Source of the DNA: CAYPGJ01 sp964638515
GTDB lineage: Bacteria > Planctomycetota > Phycisphaerae > Phycisphaerales > UBA1924
Reading direction: 5' to 3'
Assembly (NCBI GenBank): GCA_964638515.1
Contig: CAZWZL010000017.1
Location: 1 to 55,797, forward strand
Length of the DNA: 55,797 nucleotides
Shown in pieces: positions 51,033 through 55,797 of the stretch (positions are counted from its first letter, which is position 1; every line of letters begins with the position of its first letter). The notes beneath the pieces were generated by a model, which was not told the origin of the DNA, did no database searches, and was given only the letters and a program-made list of their open reading frames with translations. Both the position numbers and the translations under genes were made by a program.

Positions 51033-51953
51033 TTAGCCCGGCTTCTTCGGGATGAGTCCTTCGAGTCCCTTGCCCACGTCTTCGATGGCCTTCTTGCCTT
51101 CTTCGATGGACTTCTGGCCCTGCTCGGCGATCTTTCCTGCTTCACCGGCGAGGTTCTCGACGGCGCCCTTCGCGTTGGCGACGACGTTCATGCCGAGGCC
51201 TTCGAGGTTTCCGAGCGAGGCGAGTGAGCCCTGGAGTTCGCCCAGGATGTCACCGGGGATGAGTCCTCCGCCTTTTTGCACGGCCGCGGCGAGCACGGCG
51301 CGGACGATGATGGAGGTGAGTTCGCCCATGGTGACGCCGGAGCCTGCCACGCCGGAGCCGGTCTTGCCGACGTTGGAGAGCTTGATCTCGTCGATGGGGA
51401 TGTCGACGGCGGTGAGTTTCTGGAGGGCGCCGCCGGGGCCGCCGAAGACGTCGAGATGGACTTTGACGTCGCGGATGAGGAGCTCGCCGATGACGAACTT
51501 CTTGCCGTCGCCGGCGGGCTTGGAGGCGGGCTTGGATTCACCGCTGCCTGAGAGGCTCTTGAGGTTGTTCAGGATGGTCTGGTAGTTCGAAGCGCCGTCC
51601 TTGCGTTCGAGCGAGGCGGTGATGGTCTCGAGGCGGAGCGTGGGGATCTCGACGGTGTCGCTTCGGAGCGAGGCGAAGGAGACGGCGACGGCGCCGTCGC
51701 CGAGGGTGAGGAAGTTCGGCGAGGAGAATCCTTCCGGGTTGGCGACCTGCAGGCCGGACATGGCGAAGGTTCCGGAGAGGACACCGACGTTGGCGTCGCG
51801 GAGCGTGGTGGGCACGCCGAGCGCGTAGGTTCCGCCCTTCTCGATGCCGGCGCGCGCGATGCCGTTGATCGACACCATCACGACGATGAGGCCGACCACG
51901 ACCAAGAGGACCACCAATCCCAGAGCCAGTCCGAGCCGACGCGCGAGTTTCAT
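51033..51953 (-). CDS. Small AsmA-like envelope protein 3
   Basis: 306 residues from an ATG with GGAGG 8 bases upstream. The N-terminal LARRLGLALGLVVLLVVVGLIVVMV is a single membrane segment; then a beta-rich periplasmic part (GTFAMSGLQVANPEGFSSPNFLTLGDGAVAVSF) of the AsmA type (also called DUF748-like), then a helical C-terminus. The end reads IEDVGKGLEGLIPKKPG, closely matching the tail of AsmA-like protein 1 (IEEVGKGLEDLFKKR). It lies upstream of apaG on the same strand; spacing 22 bases, likely one transcript. Confidence 0.8.
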   Translation of the reverse strand: MKLARRLGLALGLVVLLVVVGLIVVMVSINGIARAGIEKGGTYALGVPTTLRDANVGVLSGTFAMSGLQVANPEGFSSPNFLTLGDGAVAVSFASLRSDTVEIPTLRLETITASLERKDGASNYQTILNNLKSLSGSGESKPASKPAGDGKKFVIGELLIRDVKVHLDVFGGPGGALQKLTAVDIPIDEIKLSNVGKTGSGVAGSGVTMGELTSIIVRAVLAAAVQKGGGLIPGDILGELQGSLASLGNLEGLGMNVVANAKGAVENLAGEAGKIAEQGQKSIEEGKKAIEDVGKGLEGLIPKKPG

Positions 51954-52025
51954 CGTTGTGCCTCCGATTTCCTTCTCCCCGGCGCCTCACACCATACGCG
52001 CTCGGCCCGGATCCCGCCCGACCGG

Positions 52026-52031
52026 TACCAT
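52026..52031 (+). promoter_or_regulatory. Candidate -10 box TACCAT of a leaderless mRNA
   Basis: TACCAT ends 8 bases before the ATG at 52040; the divergent AsmA-like gene 3 by contrast has a good ribosome site. Confidence 0.45.
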
Positions 52032-52039
52032 GCTGCGCC

Positions 52040-52642
52040 ATGCCACGTCGAGCCCTGTTCGCTCTTGCATTCCTGGCGCCTTGTGCGCTGTTCGCGTGCC
52101 GATCCTCGTTGTGGGAGGAGCGGCTGACGGTTGTCACGGCGGCGGAGGGGGCGCGGGTGCGGCCTGCGGACGTTCGGGTCCGTGACGTGGCGTGGGAGCG
52201 GGTGGAGCCGGTGCTGGCTGAGCTTCGCGCGGAGGTGGCGCGGAGCGATGCGCCGGTGGAGGAGTGGTCGAGCGAGCGCCGAGAGGACGCGGAGCGGAGG
52301 TTGCTTCGGGCGTTGCAGGTGACGGCGCAGTCGGGCGTAACGCGGGTGCTGGCGTCGTCGGAGTTTCGGACGAACGCGTTTGACCGGCCGGACTCGAAGG
52401 AGCTGCGCGAGCTTGGCGGGAAGCTGGGGGCGACGCTGGTGGTGTGGTCTTCGCGGCGTCTGGGGAAGACCGACCGGGTGGACTTCGTGCCGGTGACGAC
52501 GTGGACGTCGGGCTCGATCTGGGCGCGGCGCGATCGGCACGGCAACGTGCGGACGGAGCCGTACAACGAGTCGTCGACGACGTGGGCGCCGGTGGTGGTG
52601 GAGGCTGAGGAGAGCGCGTTCCTGGCGTTTTTTCTGAGGTGA
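52040..52642 (+). CDS. Lipoprotein, unknown
   Basis: 200 residues. The signal ends CALFAC (lipobox, Cys about 20). The mature part begins RSSLWEERLTVVTAAEG and has a helical ALQVTAQSGVTRVLASSEFRTNAF segment and a beta-rich C-terminal region (VVWSSRRLGKTDRVDFVPVTTWTSG). I do not recognise a family. It ends 6 bases from the convergent YHS-like gene. Confidence 0.7.
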   Translation: MPRRALFALAFLAPCALFACRSSLWEERLTVVTAAEGARVRPADVRVRDVAWERVEPVLAELRAEVARSDAPVEEWSSERREDAERRLLRALQVTAQSGVTRVLASSEFRTNAFDRPDSKELRELGGKLGATLVVWSSRRLGKTDRVDFVPVTTWTSGSIWARRDRHGNVRTEPYNESSTTWAPVVVEAEESAFLAFFLR

Positions 52643-52648
52643 GCGGGC

Positions 52649-53737
52649 TCAGCCTCCGGACGCGGTGAAGACGCGCTCCACGCCGGGCTCGTCGTTGAGT
52701 GTGATCATGTCGACCTTTCGCTCGCTTGCGTTGTGGGCGTCGCCGTTGTGCGTCAGGCTCCATGCGTGGGGCAGGGTCAGCCCGGCGACCTCGCGGAAGT
52801 CTCCGAACTCGGTTCGCACGCGGGCGGCGCGGAGGTCGGGCCCGCGCCCGGCGTATTCGATGGCCGCGACGCGCGCGGTGTTGGTGTCGATTTCCAGGGT
52901 GGTTGCATCGCCGTCGAACCAGACGCGCACCAGCCGGCGTCCCTCGCGCGTGGGGCTGTCTCCCAGGTCGACGGCGTGGAAGCCGGGCTCGGCGCGGTGT
53001 CGCAGCAGCAGCGCCGGTTTGCGCAGGAACATACGGCGGACGGCCGCGCGTTGCGAGGGCGCGAGCACGCGCTCGTCGCCTCGTGCGCTCGCGGAGACGC
53101 CTTCGTCGCCTCGCACGCGGAACGCGCTCCAGGCTTCGTCCCACGATTCGCGTCGGATCCACCGGCCGTCGCTGTGCATGGCCAGGTCGCGGCGCACGAG
53201 GTATTCGCGGTCGCCGGACGCGGTCTTCTTTTCCTCCCACTCGTGGTACGCGTGCAGCGCGTCGAGCGCGGGGGCGCCGCCCATTCCGGCCACCGCGCGC
53301 TCGATCCATTCCCGACCGGACGCGAGGTCGGGCTCGCTCGCGCCCTCGAACGATTGCGTGCGCTCGATGAAATCCGCCGGCGCCTTGAGGAACGTCGCCT
53401 TGCACGAGTCCGACGCGAAGACGTAGATCCGCCCTTCGTGGACGGCGTATCGCTCGCTCGAGCCGGCTCCGGAGAGCGGGCCCATTCGTCCGCAGGCTCC
53501 TCCCATCTGGACTTCAAAGCGTTCGGGGTCGCGCTCGAACGCGGCCTTGGATTCATCGCTTGCGAAGCGGTAGAGGTACGGCGGGCGGTCTACGGCGAGC
53601 GAATCGCGCCCGGAGATTTCATGGCCCTGTGTGAGCGCGACGGGGTCCCAGGGAAATACGTCGCTCTCGGCGATCGCTCCGGAGCACCACGCGACGACGG
53701 CCACCATCGGTCCCAACCAAGGCTTGATCGGCATCAC
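52649..53737 (-). CDS. Exported protein with two YHS-like metal-binding segments
   Basis: 362 residues from an ATG with GGAG 7 bases upstream; a signal peptide ends GAIAES (about residue 24). Residues about 30-75 read DPVALTQGHEISGRDSLAVDRPPYLYRFASDESKAAFERDPERF, a YHS-type start and end; a second half (YAVHEGRIYVFASDSCKATFLKAPADFIERT) repeats the FxSDxxKxxF pattern at about 95-125. YHS domains bind metals or accompany metal transporters. The C-terminal 230 residues are a distinct beta-rich domain of unknown function. Not a simple YHS protein: the usual Cys is missing in the first half, present (DSCK) in the second. Confidence 0.65.
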   Translation of the reverse strand: MMPIKPWLGPMVAVVAWCSGAIAESDVFPWDPVALTQGHEISGRDSLAVDRPPYLYRFASDESKAAFERDPERFEVQMGGACGRMGPLSGAGSSERYAVHEGRIYVFASDSCKATFLKAPADFIERTQSFEGASEPDLASGREWIERAVAGMGGAPALDALHAYHEWEEKKTASGDREYLVRRDLAMHSDGRWIRRESWDEAWSAFRVRGDEGVSASARGDERVLAPSQRAAVRRMFLRKPALLLRHRAEPGFHAVDLGDSPTREGRRLVRVWFDGDATTLEIDTNTARVAAIEYAGRGPDLRAARVRTEFGDFREVAGLTLPHAWSLTHNGDAHNASERKVDMITLNDEPGVERVFTASGG

Positions 53738-53843
53738 TTTGCTCCCAGGTGAGGTTTGCGGGGATTCAGTTTACAATGGCATGCGTCATCTCCAGCGCGG
53801 CCGCGTCGGGCCGACGCTGTTTCGGCCCAAACGGAGCACGCGC

Positions 53844-54092
53844 ATGTCGATCGTCTGGTTCCTGCTGATCGGTCTGCTGGCGGGTTTTCTCGCGGGCTTG
53901 GTGATGAAGGGACGAGGGTTCGGGTTCGTCGGCAATCTCGTGATCGGCGTGGTCGGCGCGATGCTCGGCGGTTTCCTGTTCGGCGCGCTGGGGTTTCAGA
54001 CCACCAGCCTGCTCGGTTCGCTGATCACGGCCACGGCGGGGGCGGTGGTGCTGCTCGCGCTTGTGGGCGTGCTCAAGAAGCAGGGCGCCTGA
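53844..54092 (+). CDS. GlsB/YeaQ/YmgE family stress membrane protein
   Basis: 82 residues, three membrane helices: VWFLLIGLLAGFLAGLVM, FVGNLVIGVVGAMLGGFLFGALGF and SLLGSLITATAGAVVLLALVGVL, with the Gly-rich pattern of this family. Members are small inner-membrane proteins often induced by stress; their mechanism is unknown. ATG 53844 has GGAG 8 bases upstream; a TACAAT -10-like box lies at 53772-53777. Confidence 0.93.
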   Translation: MSIVWFLLIGLLAGFLAGLVMKGRGFGFVGNLVIGVVGAMLGGFLFGALGFQTTSLLGSLITATAGAVVLLALVGVLKKQGA

Positions 54093-54143
54093 GGCTGGGC
54101 CGGGTTGCACGGCGGCTCGCGCGCGGGGGAGCGCGGGTCGCGG

Positions 54144-54776
54144 TCAGCGCTTGAGCGGGGACTCGGGCTTGAGCCGCTCCTTGAACTTCTTGCGGACCTT
54201 GGCCACCTTGTCCATCGCGACGCTCTCGACGTAGGGCTGGCCGGGGTTGTTGCAAACGTAGTTCTGGTGGCGGTCGGGCGCGACGTGGAATTCCTTGAGG
54301 GGCTCGATCGTTGTGACGATGGGCTGATCGAAGAGGAGGCCTTCGGTGAGCGCGGCGATCATGCCCTCGGCGGCTTCCTTCTCGGCGTCGTCGGCGTAGA
54401 AGATCGCGCTGCGGTATTCGACGCCGATGTCGGCGCCTTGACCGTTGAGGGTGGTGGGGTCGTGCGTGGCGAAGAAGACTTCGAGGAGGGTGACGTAGTC
54501 GATGACGTCGGGGTCGTAGGTGATGCGGACGGCCTCGGCGTGGCCCTTGGCGTGCGCGTCGTTGAAATCTCTTGCGGTGACGCCGCTGCCCGCGAAGCCG
54601 GAGACGGCCTCGTGCACGCCCTGGAGCTCTTCGAAGACGGCCTCGACGCACCAGTAGCACCCGCCGGCGAGCACGGCATGTTTCATGTTGCTGGTCTCCG
54701 TTGACGTGGGTGTGCTTGCGAATGCGGCGGCGGTGCAGAGGGCGGCGAGGGCGAGGCTGGTCAGGGTTCGGCGCAT
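54144..54776 (-). CDS. msrA: Peptide methionine sulfoxide reductase MsrA, exported
   Basis: 210 residues from an ATG with GGAGG 8 bases upstream. A signal peptide occupies about residues 1-22 (LALAALCTAAAFAS). The MsrA core begins VLAGGCYWCVEAVFEELQGV with the catalytic Cys40; Glu/Asp and Tyr residues of the active site follow (YDPDVIDYVTLLEVFFATHDPT, GVEYRSAIFY, FHVAPDRHQNY). Resolving Cys is probably C-terminal (NYVCNNPGQPY). It reduces methionine-S-sulfoxide in exported proteins. An internal ATG at 54686 would give a cytosolic form. It lies 103 bases after the RNHCP gene on the same strand. Confidence 0.92.
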   Translation of the reverse strand: MRRTLTSLALAALCTAAAFASTPTSTETSNMKHAVLAGGCYWCVEAVFEELQGVHEAVSGFAGSGVTARDFNDAHAKGHAEAVRITYDPDVIDYVTLLEVFFATHDPTTLNGQGADIGVEYRSAIFYADDAEKEAAEGMIAALTEGLLFDQPIVTTIEPLKEFHVAPDRHQNYVCNNPGQPYVESVAMDKVAKVRKKFKERLKPESPLKR

Positions 54777-54879
54777 GATGGCATCCTCCGTGGCGTGCGC
54801 TGTCGGCGCAGGGCAAGGGTATGCGCGCAGCGCGCGGGAGAGGGCGAGTGGGTGTCGCGCCGTCGGGGACTTGTGGCGC

Positions 54880-55239
54880 TTAGTCGAGCCTGCCGATGGG
54901 GAAGGCGGGGTTGGCGATGGGGCGGAGGGCCAGAGCGAGGAGGGCGAATTCGTGGTCGTCGCCGGCGATGCGGTTGGCCTTGAGGGCGTTGCAGGCCGAG
55001 CAGCGGTGCAGGATGGCCCATTCGCCGTCGCGTCGGACCTCGATGGCGACGGGGGCCATGAGGGCGCGGCAGGGGGACTGCCGGTCGCCGGGGGCGTCAT
55101 CGACGTGGCGCGACCATAGGCAGGCGGGGCAGTGGTTGCGGTGCTTCGTGCCCCATGCGGCGAGGGGGACGGTGTGGCGGCACTTCATGCAGGTGAACGT
55201 GTCGTTCGTGGAGCGAGCGTGTGTATCGGCGTGAGGCAT
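54880..55239 (-). CDS. RNHCP zinc-ribbon domain protein
   Basis: 119 residues. The hallmark RNHCPACLWSRHVD is at about 34-47, preceded by FTCMKCRHTVPLAAWGTKH, giving two Cys pairs (CMKC, CPAC) for zinc. A second Cys pair lies in HRCSACNALKANRIAGDDH (about 79-97). This matches the RNHCP domain family (PF12647), of unknown function; nucleic-acid binding is a common guess for ribbons. No strong ribosome site precedes the ATG at 55239. Confidence 0.88.
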   Translation of the reverse strand: MPHADTHARSTNDTFTCMKCRHTVPLAAWGTKHRNHCPACLWSRHVDDAPGDRQSPCRALMAPVAIEVRRDGEWAILHRCSACNALKANRIAGDDHEFALLALALRPIANPAFPIGRLD

Positions 55240-55797
55240 GGGTGATGTGGTCCGTGTGAGCGCAAGGGGATCGCGCGGGCGGATCGCGTGTTCAAGGAAC
55301 GGGGGCGATCGCCTTGGGCGTTGTGTGGTGCGCGCGGAGAACCGGGCGCGTGTGGCGTGCGAAACTTCGGGAGTGGTGGGGGTGAGGGACCTCGGCTCTG
55401 CGCGTGGTGCGTCGGCCTGATCGGGCGAGCGGGGCTCGACGGTCAGGCTGGGCGCGCTCGCGATCGCTCCTCGTCAGTGCGAGGGCGGGGGAGCGAGGTC
55501 ACTCAGGCCATGGCAGACATCGGTGTCATCCGCGCACACTGTACATCGCGCAGTTCGCTTGTCCAGAGCAATGAGCGCAGTCCATTCCCGCGACGCACGA
55601 CCCCGGCCACCGCTCCCAGGCGCTTCGACGGGGAGAGGGCTATCGCACATCGCTACTCCCCCTTGCATCCGATCGCACCGTCCATGCTCGTGGCTCCCGC
55701 ACCACCATCAACTCCTTCTCCTCCCCGCCTCCTCGCGCTGCCAACTTCGTCAATCCGGAGCGTGTTGCGCGCCCATGCGTCGATAGCGAGACGCGAC
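55240..55797. other. 558 bases without a firm gene at the window end
   Basis: I see no recognised gene, RNA or repeat here. The composition becomes less GC-rich after about 55500. It probably contains the promoter of the RNHCP gene. A possible small minus-strand frame is listed separately. Confidence 0.5.
55474..55650 (-). CDS. Possible small Cys-containing protein (58 residues)
   Basis: An ATG at 55650 follows a GGGGGAG ribosome-site-like run by 5 bases on the minus strand. The peptide starts MCDSPLPVEAP and has CTVCADDTDVCHGL near its end, which could be a small metal site. Nothing else supports it; it may be a chance frame. Confidence 0.25.
   Translation of the reverse strand: MCDSPLPVEAPGSGGRGRASREWTALIALDKRTARCTVCADDTDVCHGLSDLAPPPSH

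Noticed and set aside
55238..55420. Plus-strand frame of 60 codons after the RNHCP gene
   Set aside because: Arg-rich, no ribosome site, no recognised motif.

Overview
The window is GC-rich bacterial chromosome and most resembles a member of the Planctomycetota, probably class Phycisphaerae. Evidence for this is a TPR protein carrying two RNA polymerase alpha-C-terminal-domain modules, isolated prepilin-like proteins with long C-terminal parts, many lipoproteins and AsmA-like giants, a DUF11 protein resembling the chlamydial cysteine-rich outer-membrane protein OmcB, and genes for a Gram-negative envelope (kdsC, mscL, mscS). The taxon is an inference from gene content; no rRNA is present. I see no prophage, insertion sequence, CRISPR array or plasmid gene.

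Layout. 1-9.8 kb: ppdK (cut by the window start), a divergent pabB-Nudix pair (probably folate), two tandem DUF481 outer-membrane proteins, alr, and a DEAD-box RNA helicase with its own promoter, a long hairpin-rich leader and a terminator. 9.8-17.4 kb: an AsmA-like giant, nadA, a small PilZ protein, then kdsC-ispE. 17.4-23 kb: a YcgR-like PilZ protein and the block scpB - lipoprotein - DUF58 - transglutaminase on the minus strand. 23-28.5 kb: a small conserved-looking ORF, a MATE exporter, a pseudopilin, the TPR/double alpha-CTD protein and a SpoIID-like protein. 28.5-31.3 kb: a lipoprotein, 776 bases without a gene but rich in perfect palindromes, and a LOG-family protein. 31.3-38.9 kb: a second AsmA-like giant, a tRNA-Arg(CCU) gene split by a group I intron, an HU protein and a class I aldolase. 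38.9-55.8 kb: lipoproteins, a second pseudopilin, a secreted esterase, SRPBCC and TSUP proteins, adjacent mscS and mscL, the OmcB-like protein, a parvulin, an FG-GAP protein with a haem motif, apaG with a small AsmA-like protein, a YHS-like protein, a GlsB-type membrane protein, exported MsrA and an RNHCP zinc protein.

How the genes fit together. The dominant theme is the cell envelope: peptidoglycan precursor supply and processing (alr, SpoIID-like), Kdo for LPS (kdsC), isoprenoid precursors (ispE), AsmA-type proteins probably tied to lipid handling, outer-membrane DUF481 and OmcB-like proteins, and osmotic safety valves. Housekeeping metabolism (ppdK, fbaB, nadA, pabB) and chromosome biology (scpB, HU) fill the rest.

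The most unusual items are the intron-split tRNA gene, the double alpha-CTD protein, and a recurrent TAnnnT box 6-10 bases before the start codon of at least ten genes that lack a Shine-Dalgarno sequence, which points to frequent leaderless transcription. The plus strand is roughly GC-skew neutral in minus-strand genes up to about 23 kb but strongly G-rich from about 29 kb onward.
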